Positions 1 through 11,286 are shown, numbered from the stretch's first letter. The stretch is 64,000 bases of DNA from JBHGAV01 sp041946685 (GCA_041946685.1 JBHGAV010000018.1:1-64000); one strand, 5' to 3'. Notes: generated from the letters alone by a model not told the origin. Made by a program: numbers and translations.

Positions 1-477
1 GCCAAGGCCAACGCCCTCGCCGACGCCATGAAGAAGGCGCACCCGGAGAAGAGCATTCGTACGCTGTCCTATATGTGCAGTGGCGGCGGGCTGAACAGCC
101 TCAACATACGCAACAACGTCACGCGCATGGCCACACTGAAATACAATCAGAAAGCCGCGCCGGTCTACACGTGGTACTTCACCTGGCAATCGCCGATGCT
201 GGAGGACGCGGGCGCCTGGCATACGGCGGAGCTTGCTTTCTGCTTCGACAACACCAAGCGCTGCGAACAGGGGACCGGCAACGGGCCGGAAGCGCGGGCG
301 CTGGCGAAGAAGATGGCGACGGCCTGGACCAATTTCGCCAGGACGGGCAACCCCAGCCAACCCGGATTGACATGGGCGCCGTTCGAGCCCGGCAAGTGTC
401 CGACGATGGTTTTCGACAACAACTGCCGGATGGAAGACGATCCGGAAGGTGAACTGCGCAAGATGCTGCTGTCCTGA
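1..477 (+). CDS. Carboxylesterase type B, C-terminal part (5' end outside window)
   Basis: The frame is open from base 1 and ends at TGA 475-477, so the true start lies upstream. The 159 visible residues match the end of a type B carboxylesterase (alpha/beta hydrolase). The motif GAWHTAELAFCFDN carries the catalytic histidine in its usual setting. It is followed by the common tail in which an AWTNFARTGNP segment precedes a W-P-F stretch. The nucleophile elbow and acidic residue are not in view. Type B esterases of soil bacteria are mostly secreted and hydrolyse carboxylic esters; the substrate cannot be told from this part. It converges on leuB. Confidence 0.85.
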   Translation, partial: AKANALADAMKKAHPEKSIRTLSYMCSGGGLNSLNIRNNVTRMATLKYNQKAAPVYTWYFTWQSPMLEDAGAWHTAELAFCFDNTKRCEQGTGNGPEARALAKKMATAWTNFARTGNPSQPGLTWAPFEPGKCPTMVFDNNCRMEDDPEGELRKMLLS

Positions 478-506
478 CGGTGCACGCGTTGTTCGCTGCG
501 CGATCG

Positions 507-534
507 CGCGGGGCGGGTTCCTATCCGCCCCGTG
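507..534. terminator. Candidate bidirectional hairpin terminator
   Basis: A near-perfect 10-bp stem (507-516 with 525-534, one G-T pair) closes an 8-base loop between the convergent esterase and leuB stop codons. The core arms are GGGGCGG and CCGCCCC. There is no T-run, so intrinsic termination is only inferred from position and stem strength. Confidence 0.45.
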
Positions 535-585
535 TGGCCTGGCGCCGGATGCACACCTGCTCGCCTGCGAGACAACGCGGGACCG

Positions 586-1662
586 TTACGCGACTTGTTC
601 GGCGATCAGGTCGCCGACCTGGGAAGTCGTATAGCCCATGCGGCCGGCTTGAAGCGACTTGATCTTGTTGGCGGTAGCGAACATGACCGCTTCCTCGACC
701 GCGGCCGCGGCCTTGTCTTCGCCAAGCGTCGCCAGCATCATCTGCATCGCGCAGATCGCAGCCAGCGGATTGATGACGCCCTGGCCTGTGTACTTGGGCG
801 CGCTTCCGCCGATGGGCTCGAACATGCTCACCCCTTCGGGGTTGATATTTCCGCCGGCGGCAATCCCCATGCCGCCCTGGATCATCGCGCCCAAATCCGT
901 GATGATGTCGCCGAACATGTTTCCCGTCACGAGCACGTCGAACCATTCCGGGTTCTTGACAAACCACATGCAGGTCGCATCGACGTGGTAGTACTCTCGG
1001 GCGATTTCCGGGAACTCCTTCTGCCCCATCTCGTGGAAGACCCTTTCCCAAAGGTCGTAGACATACGTCAACACGTTCGTCTTGCCGCACAGCGCCAGGG
1101 TATTCTTGGCCGCCTTGCCCCGCGATTTCTTCCCGTACTTCCGGGCGTAGTTGAAAGCGTAGCGGAGACAGCGGTCCACCTGGAACCGGTTATACACCGC
1201 CGTTTGAATGGCAACCTCGTGAGGAGTTCCCTTCATGCTGAAGCCGCCGGCGCCCGTATACAGGTCTCCGGTGTTCTCGCGAACCACGACGAAATCGATG
1301 TCGTCCGGTCCTTTGTCCTTTAGGGGTGTCTGAACCCCGGGGTACAGCTTCACCGGCCTGAGATTGATGTACTGGTCCAATTCGAAGCGGGCCTTCAGCA
1401 GGATTCCCTTTTCCAGAATTCCCGGCGCCACGTCGGGGTGGCCGATGGCGCCCAGCAGGATGGCGTCGAACTTGCGCAACTCCTCGACAGCGCTATCCGG
1501 CAACAACTCCCCCGTTCGCTTGTACCTCTCGCCGCCGAAGTCATACTCGGTCAGTTCGACCTTGAAGCCGAACTTCGCCGCCGCCGCCTTGAGAACCTTG
1601 ACTGCCTCGGCAGTCACTTCCGGCCCGGTCCCGTCACCGGGAATCACCGCAATTTTGTGCAT
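586..1662 (-). CDS. leuB: 3-isopropylmalate dehydrogenase
   Basis: This 358-residue cytoplasmic enzyme oxidatively decarboxylates 3-isopropylmalate in leucine synthesis, with NAD+ and a divalent metal. Family landmarks are visible. The N-terminus is AVIPGDGTGPEV. An RENTGDLYTG segment is the substrate loop, and VTGNMFGDIITDLGA carries the metal-binding aspartates. The motif EPIGGSAPKYTG comes before the C-terminal dinucleotide part. Length is normal. The ATG at 1662 follows AAGGAG at 9-base spacing. Other members of the beta-decarboxylating dehydrogenase family (isocitrate, tartrate) are possible, but length and motifs favour LeuB. No other leu gene is in the window. Confidence 0.85.
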   Translation of the reverse strand: MHKIAVIPGDGTGPEVTAEAVKVLKAAAAKFGFKVELTEYDFGGERYKRTGELLPDSAVEELRKFDAILLGAIGHPDVAPGILEKGILLKARFELDQYINLRPVKLYPGVQTPLKDKGPDDIDFVVVRENTGDLYTGAGGFSMKGTPHEVAIQTAVYNRFQVDRCLRYAFNYARKYGKKSRGKAAKNTLALCGKTNVLTYVYDLWERVFHEMGQKEFPEIAREYYHVDATCMWFVKNPEWFDVLVTGNMFGDIITDLGAMIQGGMGIAAGGNINPEGVSMFEPIGGSAPKYTGQGVINPLAAICAMQMMLATLGEDKAAAAVEEAVMFATANKIKSLQAGRMGYTTSQVGDLIAEQVA

Positions 1663-1827
1663 CGTTCAAATCTCCTTGAGAAACAGTTCAGATGTGGCCC
1701 GTGTGACCGGGCAAATCACTTCAAGACCTGGAGTTGGCGCACCCCTATCCCACCGTAGCAGAGCGCTGGTGAAGGGTAAAGTCGTTCCAACCGGCGAGAA
1801 GAGAGACTGTCCGTTTCTGGCTCGGGG

Positions 1828-3522
1828 TCATCGTCGAGGCACGAACTCGCGCATCGGGAGGAAGGGGCCGTCGATACAGGTGAGCGCGCCCGAGGGGCTG
1901 GCGCACTTGCCGCAGATGCCCACGCCGCAACTGGTCATGTATTCGATGGAGGCGATGATCCTGTCCTCACGGGCCATCTCGCGCTCGATCTCGAAGCACC
2001 TGCGCACCATCGGCTCGGGGCCGCAGTTGAGGAACACCAGCCGTTCGCGCTCCAACGGCGTCAACTCGCGAATGGCCGTCTCAATCAGGTCCGGGACGAA
2101 GCCGTGGTGTCCCTGGGTGCCGTCATCGGTGGCCACGGTGACCGGCCCCAGCCGCTCGAACCTATCCAGGTCGAACAAGTGAGCGCGTGTCCGCGCCCCG
2201 AGCAGGAAGATCAACTTGTTGCCGTGCCGCAGGCGCTGGGCGATCTCCAGCAGCGAAGCGATGCCCGTGCCACCGCCTACAAGCACGATCGCGCTGTCCC
2301 GAATAGCCGGCACGCCTCGCCCGTACGGCCCTCTCAGAAAGACCTCCGCGCCGGCCCCCAGACCCGACAGATAACGCGTGAACTGCCCCACGGCGCGCAC
2401 GACGATGCTCTTCTCGCTCGCCGAGAAGACGGCAAACGGTTTCTCGCCAGCTCCCGGCACCCAGAGGAAGAAGAATTTCCCCGCCAGATCGCCGTCGGCG
2501 TACTCCTCCGGCAGTCGCTCCAGAACTAGCTTGAACAGCGAGGCGTCGTAGTCCACCCTGGACTCGACCCGCCCCCTCCAGTAACCCATGGGTAGGGCCG
2601 TCTCGCAGGAACGCTCATAGCTCCTGGAGGTTGCCGGCCGGTGAAGGTCTTCCGCCATGCCGGCCAGGTAGTCGCGCATCTCGTCGCTGTCCAGGCCGGT
2701 CAGCGCGCTGCCGATTCCGAACAGGTCCGCGCCCGCGCGTGCGTACTGCCTCACATGCTCCGGCGAGGCGATGCCGCCCATGCCGATGATGACCGGCCCG
2801 TCGCCTACCGCCTTGCGTACCTGCTCCACCGCGCGCAGGCCCATGGGCCGTATGCCGTCGCCGGAGAGCCCGCCCAGGCGGTTTGACAGGATGGGGTCTT
2901 CTCCGAACTCGGCCATCCCCGGGCCGACCGTGTTGATGAGCGTGAATCCCATCGCCCCCGCGGCCAGCGCCGCCAGCGCCGTCTGGTTGAGCCCCGCGAG
3001 CGTCGAAGACAGCTTCACAAACACCGGCACGCCCACGACCTGGACCACCACCTGCGTGATCCGCCGCAGCAGTTCGATATCCTGTCCGACCTCGGCTCCA
3101 TAGCCCTTGGCGTGGGGGCAGGACATGTTGAGTTCGAAACCGTCGGCCACCGGCTTAAGGATGCGCGCGGCCTCGACAAAACTCTCCACATCAGAGCCGA
3201 AAATCGAGACCAGCAGGAACTTGTCCTCGGGGACTTCGATGCTCCTTACCTCGTCGAGGAACGCCTCCGCACCGGGGTTGGCCAGCCCCACGGCGTTGAT
3301 GTAGCAGCCGGGCGCGTACCTCGCGTAGATCGGCTCCCGGTATCCCTGCCGCGGCTGGGCGCTGATGCTCTTGGTCGTGACGACGCCGATTGAAGGGATT
3401 TCGCGAAAGCAGCGCTGGATGGCGGAGGCGTGCGTGCACCGGATGCCGGAGGGAATGACGAAGCGCCCGCGAATCGTTTTCTTTCCAAGCCGGAAGGGCT
3501 CATCAAACCGCGCGTGGAGCAT
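1828..3522 (-). CDS. Fused dihydroorotate dehydrogenase (PyrD) / electron-transfer subunit (PyrK)
   Basis: A 564-residue protein joins two normally separate subunits of class 1B dihydroorotate dehydrogenase. Residues 1-300 form the FMN TIM barrel. NMSC at 132-135 holds the expected active-site cysteine, and IIGMGGI lies in the phosphate-binding region. Residues 310-564 are a ferredoxin-reductase-like FAD/NAD module (VGGGTGIASL). It ends in a [2Fe-2S] cluster site with Cys532, Cys537, Cys540 and Cys549 (CGVGICGKC). The expected reaction is dihydroorotate to orotate with NAD+ reduction. The start was chosen by homology to PyrD N-termini; an in-frame ATG at 3552 with a better Shine-Dalgarno (AGGGG) would add 10 residues. 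Use in pyrimidine synthesis rather than a related oxidation is inferred. Confidence 0.8.
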   Translation of the reverse strand: MLHARFDEPFRLGKKTIRGRFVIPSGIRCTHASAIQRCFREIPSIGVVTTKSISAQPRQGYREPIYARYAPGCYINAVGLANPGAEAFLDEVRSIEVPEDKFLLVSIFGSDVESFVEAARILKPVADGFELNMSCPHAKGYGAEVGQDIELLRRITQVVVQVVGVPVFVKLSSTLAGLNQTALAALAAGAMGFTLINTVGPGMAEFGEDPILSNRLGGLSGDGIRPMGLRAVEQVRKAVGDGPVIIGMGGIASPEHVRQYARAGADLFGIGSALTGLDSDEMRDYLAGMAEDLHRPATSRSYERSCETALPMGYWRGRVESRVDYDASLFKLVLERLPEEYADGDLAGKFFFLWVPGAGEKPFAVFSASEKSIVVRAVGQFTRYLSGLGAGAEVFLRGPYGRGVPAIRDSAIVLVGGGTGIASLLEIAQRLRHGNKLIFLLGARTRAHLFDLDRFERLGPVTVATDDGTQGHHGFVPDLIETAIRELTPLERERLVFLNCGPEPMVRRCFEIEREMAREDRIIASIEYMTSCGVGICGKCASPSGALTCIDGPFLPMREFVPRR

Positions 3523-3632
3523 TCCAACAAATGATAGCAAGAGCGGGCACATGGACCCCTGGTGAACTGCAACAATGCAATGTGCCCGCGCCGCTCTGAA
3601 GATATAGTGGAAGGTGCAGGAGCCCAATACAA

Positions 3633-5441
<1,809 letters not shown>

Positions 5442-5595
5442 CGGCCCTCGAATTCTTCTCGGCCGGCTTCCACGCGGGAGGTTGCCGGAACACTCGCTTG
5501 GCGGCGTCGAGCGCGTTCCGCGTCCATACGACATCGGCGTAGCCCGATGAAGCCGGCGTCCAGATCCGCGCCCGCACCATGTCACAGGTCAGTTA

Positions 5596-8500
5596 GTGAA
5601 GATCCGCTGGACAACTCTGTTACCCTGTGTGCAAGATCAAGGAATGGTGGTAAGAAGACCGGCTCCTTATCTTATGCTGGTGGCTCTGCCGCTGGCTGCG
5701 TATTTTCTGTTCGGACGCGCAGCGCCGGATGTCTCGCGGGAAGAGCGCCTGTGGCGCCACCGGAACCTGGGCAAGGCGCTGTTTGAGACTCCTGACAAGG
5801 TCGGCGAGTCGGTTGCCGAGCTGAAGCAGGCCCTCGACCTTGCACCCGACTCCGCCCGGGACCGTCTCAACTATGGGCTGGCTCTGCTGCGTTCAGGCAG
5901 CACGAAGGAGGCAATCGCCGAACTCGAGAAGGTCCAGCAGCAGGACCCTTCGCTGCCGCACACCTGGTTCAACCTGGGCATCGCCTATAAGCGGGAGACT
6001 CGCTACGCCGACGCCATACGGCAGTTCCAGCGCATGGCCGAGTTGGATCCCAGCGAGCCGGTCACCCGGTACAATCTCGGTCTTCTTTACCGCCTGACCG
6101 ACAGGGGCGACCTGGCTCTCAGCCAGTTCGAACTCGCCGCAAAGCTCGATCCGAAGCTGGTTGCGCCACGGTTTCAGATTTACAACCACTACCGGCTCCA
6201 GGAAATGGATAAGGAGGCGGCCGAGGCCCTCGCCGCCTTCCAGCAGGTCCGCCAGGCGCAGCAGGCCGCCGACGACTCCGAAGACATGGAGTGGTGCGCC
6301 TACGCCGAGCTCTATGACCCTGCCTCGGCGCAGCCGGCCGCTGACGCGTTCGCGCAGGCGCCCGATGTGCGTTTCGACTCTTCGCCCCTGACCACAGTCG
6401 CGGAACCCGCCACCGCCGGACTCCTGGTGCTGGACGCCGACGGCGATTCCCGCCCGGATCTCCTCCTCTGGTCGCGCGCCGGCATCCGTTTGTTCGGCAA
6501 CGGCTCGCAGCCCCTCGCTCAGGCCGAGCTTGCCGCCGTGAAAGGCGTTGTGTCGGTGGCGGCCGGGGACCTCGACAACGACGGTCTGGCCGACCTGTGC
6601 GTGCTGACCGATACGGCGGCGCTTCTTTTCCGAAACACCAAGGGCAAATTCGTACCCTTGCCGGCCAAGCTTCCTGCGGGACGTTTTGACAAGGCCGTCT
6701 GGCTCGACTTCGATCACGATTACGACAGCGACCTTTTTCTGTTGGGCGCGAAATCCTTCCTTTTTCGCAACGAGGGCGACACAGTCTTCGCAGATCACAC
6801 CGAACTGTTCCCCTTCGCCAGCGGCCGCGCGCTCGATGCCGCTGCGATTCGCGTGATCGCCGACACCAAGGGCATCGATCTGGCGGTCAGCTACCAAGAC
6901 CGGACGGGCGTTCTCTACCGCGACCGGCTGCGGGGTGTCTTTGAGGCGACACCGCTGGAAGCGCTGCCGAGAGGCGCCCGGTCGCTGCTGGCTGCCGATA
7001 TCGATCACGATGGCTGGTTCGACCTGGCATTTGCTTCGGCGGAGGGAAGGGTCGTGGGGGTGCTGAACCACGCGGGTAAATTGGAGTCCGCCGCCCCCGA
7101 TGCAGCGGCTGCCGCGCCGTTCATTTTCTCGGACCTGAACAACAGCGGGCGCCTGAGACTGATCGCAGGCAACCACGCGCCCGCCGATGTGCCACAGGCC
7201 CTGGCGTGGGCCGAGGCCGACTTCGACGGCGACGGCCGGCCCGACCTTGCTGCGGTCCAACCCGGAGGCCAGGTAGTGCTTCTGCGAAACAGGACCGCTA
7301 CAGAGAACCGCTGGCTGAGCGTCGGACTGGTGGGCGTCAAGGTCGCCCGTCTCGCCCCCGGCGCTGAGGTGGAGGTCAAAGCGGGGCCTAGCTACCAGAA
7401 GAAAGCTTACCAGGGCTTACCCCTCCTGTTCGGGCTTGGGGTCCACAGCGAAGTCGATACGGTCCGCATAAGCTGGCCCAACGGGCTCATGCAGAACCAG
7501 ATGAAGGAGACGGCAGGCCGTACTGTGGTCTACAAGGAGGCCCCCAAGCTGGCCGGCTCCTGCCCAATGGTGTTCTCCTGGAACGGCCACCAGTTCCAGT
7601 TCCTGGGCGATATCCTCGGCGTCGCCCCGCTCGGCGCCAGTAGCGGCGATGGCAACTACTTTCCCGTAGACCATGACGAGTATCTCCAAGTCCCCGCCGA
7701 GGCGCTTGCGCCCCGCAACGGCCGGTACGAAATTCGCATCACCGAGGAACTGCGCGAAGTCACCTACCTGGATCACGTCCGCCTGATCGCCGTGGACCAT
7801 CCCGAACGCGTCGAAGTCTACACCAACGACAAGTTCAAGTCGCCGCCATTCCCCGAGTTCAGGCTCTTTGGAGTCGGCCGCCGCATCTATCCGGCCCGCG
7901 CCGTTGACGGCAGCGGCCGCGACATGCGCCCGCGCCTGATCCGCCGCGACCGTATCTACGCCGAGGTCCCCCGGCCGGACCTCTCCGGCGTCGCCGCGAT
8001 GCACGCCTTGGAACTCGACTTCGGCCGGTCGGCCGCGCCGCGCAACGACGCAGTGCTCATCCTGCACGGTTGGACGGATTGGGCCGACGGCAGCGTCTTC
8101 CTGAACGCATCCCAGCGCGCCGGCGGCGGATTGATCATGCCCTATCTCCAGGTGAAGGACGCCGGCGGCAACTGGCGCACTGTAATCGAGGACATGGGCC
8201 TACCCTCCGGCGCGCCCCGGTCCATCGCGGTGGACTTGGCCGGCAAGTTCCTCTCCGCTTCGCGGGAAGTCCGGATCGTCACCAGCATGTGCATCTACTG
8301 GGACCAGGTCTTCCTCAGCGAGGGGGCGGGGGAGCCGGAGGCGCGGCTCACTCCCCTGGGCGCAGTTTCAGCGGATCTGCTCTTGCGCGGCTTTTCGCAG
8401 CCGGTCATCTACATGAACCACGAGCAGCCCGAGGAGTATGACTACGCCAACTGGAAACCATACACGTCCTGGAACCAGGCACCGGGCTTGTACACACGGT

Positions 8501-8841
8501 ACGGGTCTGTCCGCGAGCTGCTCGACCGTGTGGACGACAAGCTCGTGGTCATGGGTTCCGGAGACGAGCTGCGCCTCAGCTTCGATGCGCGGGGCCTGCC
8601 ACGGCCGCCCGCCGGCTGGCGGCGCGACTTCCTGCTGCTGGTGGACGGCTGGTCCAAGGACGGCGACGCGAACACGGCCCACGCGGAGTCTGTCGAACCG
8701 TTGCCGTTCCACGGAATGAGCAGCTACCCGTACCTGCCCGGCGAGCGGTTCCCTGCCGGGCCCGAGCACCTGGAGTACCAGCGCCGCTACAACACCCGCC
8801 CCGCGGTCCGGTTCATCTGGTCGCTGGCTGCGGCAAGATAA
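5596..8841 (+). CDS. Large exported TPR / FG-GAP (VCBS) / ASPIC-UnbV protein
   Basis: This is a 1081-residue protein with a signal-anchor-like hydrophobic stretch near residues 25-42. About four TPR units follow at roughly residues 55-205. Residues 270-560 hold FG-GAP beta-propeller repeats with calcium-type acidic loops such as DADGDSRPD, DLDNDGLAD and DFDGDGRPD. An ASPIC/UnbV-type segment ends in SWPNG near residue 630. A further roughly 430-residue C-terminal region begins CPMVFSWNGHQFQFLGDI and was not recognised. The start could be GTG 5596 or ATG 5644; the latter places the hydrophobic segment nearer the N-terminus. The 3' end overlaps the convergent ligand-binding protein gene by 29 bases. 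The role is unknown; FG-GAP/ASPIC proteins are usually extracytoplasmic binding or adhesion-type proteins. Confidence 0.8.
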   Translation: MKIRWTTLLPCVQDQGMVVRRPAPYLMLVALPLAAYFLFGRAAPDVSREERLWRHRNLGKALFETPDKVGESVAELKQALDLAPDSARDRLNYGLALLRSGSTKEAIAELEKVQQQDPSLPHTWFNLGIAYKRETRYADAIRQFQRMAELDPSEPVTRYNLGLLYRLTDRGDLALSQFELAAKLDPKLVAPRFQIYNHYRLQEMDKEAAEALAAFQQVRQAQQAADDSEDMEWCAYAELYDPASAQPAADAFAQAPDVRFDSSPLTTVAEPATAGLLVLDADGDSRPDLLLWSRAGIRLFGNGSQPLAQAELAAVKGVVSVAAGDLDNDGLADLCVLTDTAALLFRNTKGKFVPLPAKLPAGRFDKAVWLDFDHDYDSDLFLLGAKSFLFRNEGDTVFADHTELFPFASGRALDAAAIRVIADTKGIDLAVSYQDRTGVLYRDRLRGVFEATPLEALPRGARSLLAADIDHDGWFDLAFASAEGRVVGVLNHAGKLESAAPDAAAAAPFIFSDLNNSGRLRLIAGNHAPADVPQALAWAEADFDGDGRPDLAAVQPGGQVVLLRNRTATENRWLSVGLVGVKVARLAPGAEVEVKAGPSYQKKAYQGLPLLFGLGVHSEVDTVRISWPNGLMQNQMKETAGRTVVYKEAPKLAGSCPMVFSWNGHQFQFLGDILGVAPLGASSGDGNYFPVDHDEYLQVPAEALAPRNGRYEIRITEELREVTYLDHVRLIAVDHPERVEVYTNDKFKSPPFPEFRLFGVGRRIYPARAVDGSGRDMRPRLIRRDRIYAEVPRPDLSGVAAMHALELDFGRSAAPRNDAVLILHGWTDWADGSVFLNASQRAGGGLIMPYLQVKDAGGNWRTVIEDMGLPSGAPRSIAVDLAGKFLSASREVRIVTSMCIYWDQVFLSEGAGEPEARLTPLGAVSADLLLRGFSQPVIYMNHEQPEEYDYANWKPYTSWNQAPGLYTRYGSVRELLDRVDDKLVVMGSGDELRLSFDARGLPRPPAGWRRDFLLLVDGWSKDGDANTAHAESVEPLPFHGMSSYPYLPGERFPAGPEHLEYQRRYNTRPAVRFIWSLAAAR

Positions 8842-9853
8842 CCACGCGCCCGCCACGCACCGTGGCGAGCCGGACGGGAGGAAGACTTCTGGTGAGACTC
8901 GCCGCCCGGATCGCCTCGTAGATCTTCACGCGGTTGAGCCCGCCCTGCCGGACGGCCTCGGTGACCATCGTCGTGGCCTCGTAAGCGTAGGCTGCGGCAT
9001 AGTCGGGGAAGCCGTCGGGGGGACTTTCGAGGGCATACGGAAACACCACTCCCTCGGCCTCCGCCAGCGCGCCGCGCCTCGCCACCCAATGCGCTGCATA
9101 GACGCGGCCACCAAAGCCGGGCGTCCGCAAAGCTCTCAAGAAACGCGCGGAGTCGTCCGGGCCCGCGATGAGCACCACGGCGGAGGCATCGCGGGCGCGA
9201 GCGGCGGCCGCCTCGGCTCCTGAGCCGGAATCGAATTCGAAGTGGAATGCGGGGGCAATGCTAACGTCTGCCATGGCCTTCCGCAACTCGAAGAGGAAGG
9301 CCCGCGAATCATGGTCGGTGGCGGAGGCCAGCGTCAGGCTTCGCTCGCCGGCAAGGGCCCGGGCCAGCACGCCGGCAAGCCGATCGTCTTCCGGCATCAA
9401 GGTGAACATCCACGGTACGCTCGCCTGGTTCACGGTGCGGTCCGTGCTGGCCGGGGAGACCAAAGGCAGCCTGGCCTTCACGACGACCTGTTCCGCCAGG
9501 TGGGTAGTCGCCCCATCGATTCCTCCGAGAATCGCCCATACCTGGTCCTCGTAAGCCAGGCGCACGACATGGGCCGCGCCTGAGCGCCAGGGGTTATCGC
9601 TCCAGCGCGAGACGAGCCGAAACGGCAGCCCGCGGTAGCCCCCTCCGCGGTTTGCCTCCTCGACTGCCCGGAGGGCTCCTTGCCAGATCGTATCTTCGGT
9701 TGATCCGAAAAAGCCGATGCGGACCTCGGTTAGACCCGCGGGTTCCGGCGCTTCGCTGCCCGGCCCCAAGTACTCGGGAGGAGACGTGAGGACGTCCTTG
9801 TACGGCGCCTGCGCCAGGGCACAGACCGCCGTCAGCGCCGCCAGGATTCTCAT
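8813..9853 (-). CDS. Periplasmic ligand-binding protein, ABC branched-chain amino acid type (paralog 1)
   Basis: A 346-residue protein has a short signal peptide ending near ALAQA and a type 1 periplasmic-binding fold (Peripla_BP_6, LivJ-like). After the leader, the motif EYLGPG precedes the first beta strand VRIGFFGS. WAILGGIDGATTH matches the hinge-proximal region of this family. No permease or ATPase lies nearby, so it is either served by a distant transporter or acts as a sensor or ligand carrier. It is last in the minus-strand cluster, and its ATG at 9853 overlaps the upstream stop as ATGA. Its nearest relative in the window is the adjacent paralog. Confidence 0.8.
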   Translation of the reverse strand: MRILAALTAVCALAQAPYKDVLTSPPEYLGPGSEAPEPAGLTEVRIGFFGSTEDTIWQGALRAVEEANRGGGYRGLPFRLVSRWSDNPWRSGAAHVVRLAYEDQVWAILGGIDGATTHLAEQVVVKARLPLVSPASTDRTVNQASVPWMFTLMPEDDRLAGVLARALAGERSLTLASATDHDSRAFLFELRKAMADVSIAPAFHFEFDSGSGAEAAAARARDASAVVLIAGPDDSARFLRALRTPGFGGRVYAAHWVARRGALAEAEGVVFPYALESPPDGFPDYAAAYAYEATTMVTEAVRQGGLNRVKIYEAIRAASLTRSLPPVRLATVRGGRVVILPQPATR

Positions 9854-11286
9854 TCGGCTTTCGGCATGGCAAGTCCTACGGACTCGGGCTGGCGGCGCGG
9901 GATGTTTCCCTTCGGAACCTGAAGGGCCTCGCGCGAGTAGTAGCGCCAGCGCCCGCCCTCAAACCGGGCCAGAAAGACTTCGCCAATATCGTCCAGCGCG
10001 GCGCTGAAAAGGATGTCGCCGGTTACGCCGGGCCACGGCGTGTTGCGGTAGGCCAACAGGTCGCGGATCTTGGCCCGGTTCAGCCCTGCGTTCTGGATGG
10101 CCCATATCAGCATGTTCATGCCGTCGTAGCCATGCGCCGCGTACGTTTCCGGCTCCTGGCCGAACCGCTTGCGAAAAGAAGTCTGAAACGCTTGGTAGCG
10201 CGCGTCCACGTGCTCCGGGTTCCAGGGATAGCCGGCGATTACTCCCTCGGCGTTTGAGCCCGCAAGGCTGGTGAATTCCTCCGACACGGCACGATCGCTG
10301 GCCAGGAAAGGTTGGCTCATGCCTGCCTTCCGCATCTGGTTGAGAACCAGGGCGGCCTCGCGCGCATCGCCCCAGTGCACGATCACGTCGGGGTTGGCCG
10401 CCCGCAGTCTCTCCAGTTGAAGCGAGAAGTCGTCGCTTCCGACACGGTAGGCCATCTCAACGACGACCGGCCTCCCCATCCTGCGTGCGCTGTCCCGAAT
10501 CTCGCGCACCCCGAAGCGGCCGTAGCGGTTGGATGAACGTATGATGCCGATCCGCTTGTAGTCCATCTTGCGCAGCATGTAGTCGATCATCAGGTAGCCC
10601 ATCTGCCGGTCGTCCCCGATGCAGCGCATGGTCCAGGGGATATTGGTCTCGATGAAGGTGGGGTCGGTGTCGCCCGAGTTCATCATGACCACCTCCGCCT
10701 TGAGCGCCACACGGATGGCGATGTGGCTGTTGGCGCCGTCGATGGTGCCGATTATGGCCCATACCTCATCGTTGTAAGCCATCTTCACGATTTCGTTCCC
10801 CGATGAACCCCAAAGGCCGTTGTCGTTGGCGATCACTAACTCGAACGGTATCTTCCGCTTGAGGTATCCGCCACGCTCGTTCGCCTCCTCGATTGCCAGC
10901 CGGGCGCCCTGTAGCATCCTGATCCCGAGCGCCTCCTCGTGACTCATGCCGCCTGTGGCGACCGAGACGGTTGACATGATCGGCCCGATGAATCCGAGCT
11001 TCACCGTCTTCAGTTCAGGGCCGGGCTCGGCGATCGCGCGGCCCGGGCCGGTGTACTCCATTTGCGTGAGGAAATGGCGCTTGTAAGGCACGACGCCCCC
11101 AAAAGGCTCCACGTCCTCCGGAGTCTTGGCGTAGTTGGTGTCGACTTTCAGCGGCAGCTGAGGCGCCTGGTAAGCATTCAGGGAGTTGATCGCCTGGAGC
11201 ACCCTGGCCGTTTCGGCTTCGGGCGTCTCCGACTGACCGAACAGCGAAACGCACAACGCGACCAGCAGACTCATCCGACGCTTCAT
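9850..11286 (-). CDS. Periplasmic ligand-binding protein, ABC branched-chain amino acid type (paralog 2)
   Basis: This is a 478-residue protein with the signal peptide MKRRMSLLVALCVSLFGQ. It then has about 75 extra residues ending in EYTGPG before the binding fold starts at VKLGFIGP. The fold is Peripla_BP_6 throughout: WAIIGTIDGANSH, then a second lobe with RIGIIRSSNRYGR, and YAAHGYDGMNMLIWA near the C-terminus. It shares the EY-x-GPG motif and the IGTIDGAN/LGGIDGAT segment with its neighbour, so the pair arose by duplication. The open frame extends upstream, but the leader and the ATGA overlap with the preceding gene fix the start at 11286. The ligand is unknown. Confidence 0.82.
   Translation of the reverse strand: MKRRMSLLVALCVSLFGQSETPEAETARVLQAINSLNAYQAPQLPLKVDTNYAKTPEDVEPFGGVVPYKRHFLTQMEYTGPGRAIAEPGPELKTVKLGFIGPIMSTVSVATGGMSHEEALGIRMLQGARLAIEEANERGGYLKRKIPFELVIANDNGLWGSSGNEIVKMAYNDEVWAIIGTIDGANSHIAIRVALKAEVVMMNSGDTDPTFIETNIPWTMRCIGDDRQMGYLMIDYMLRKMDYKRIGIIRSSNRYGRFGVREIRDSARRMGRPVVVEMAYRVGSDDFSLQLERLRAANPDVIVHWGDAREAALVLNQMRKAGMSQPFLASDRAVSEEFTSLAGSNAEGVIAGYPWNPEHVDARYQAFQTSFRKRFGQEPETYAAHGYDGMNMLIWAIQNAGLNRAKIRDLLAYRNTPWPGVTGDILFSAALDDIGEVFLARFEGGRWRYYSREALQVPKGNIPRRQPESVGLAMPKAE

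Noticed and set aside
1697..1712. Small hairpin upstream of leuB
   Set aside because: Only 5 bp of stem and no leader peptide or T-run, so a leucine attenuator is not supported.
5893..7260. Open frame antisense to the TPR/FG-GAP gene
   Set aside because: It is a shadow frame with no motif, while the plus-strand frame has clear TPR and FG-GAP repeats.
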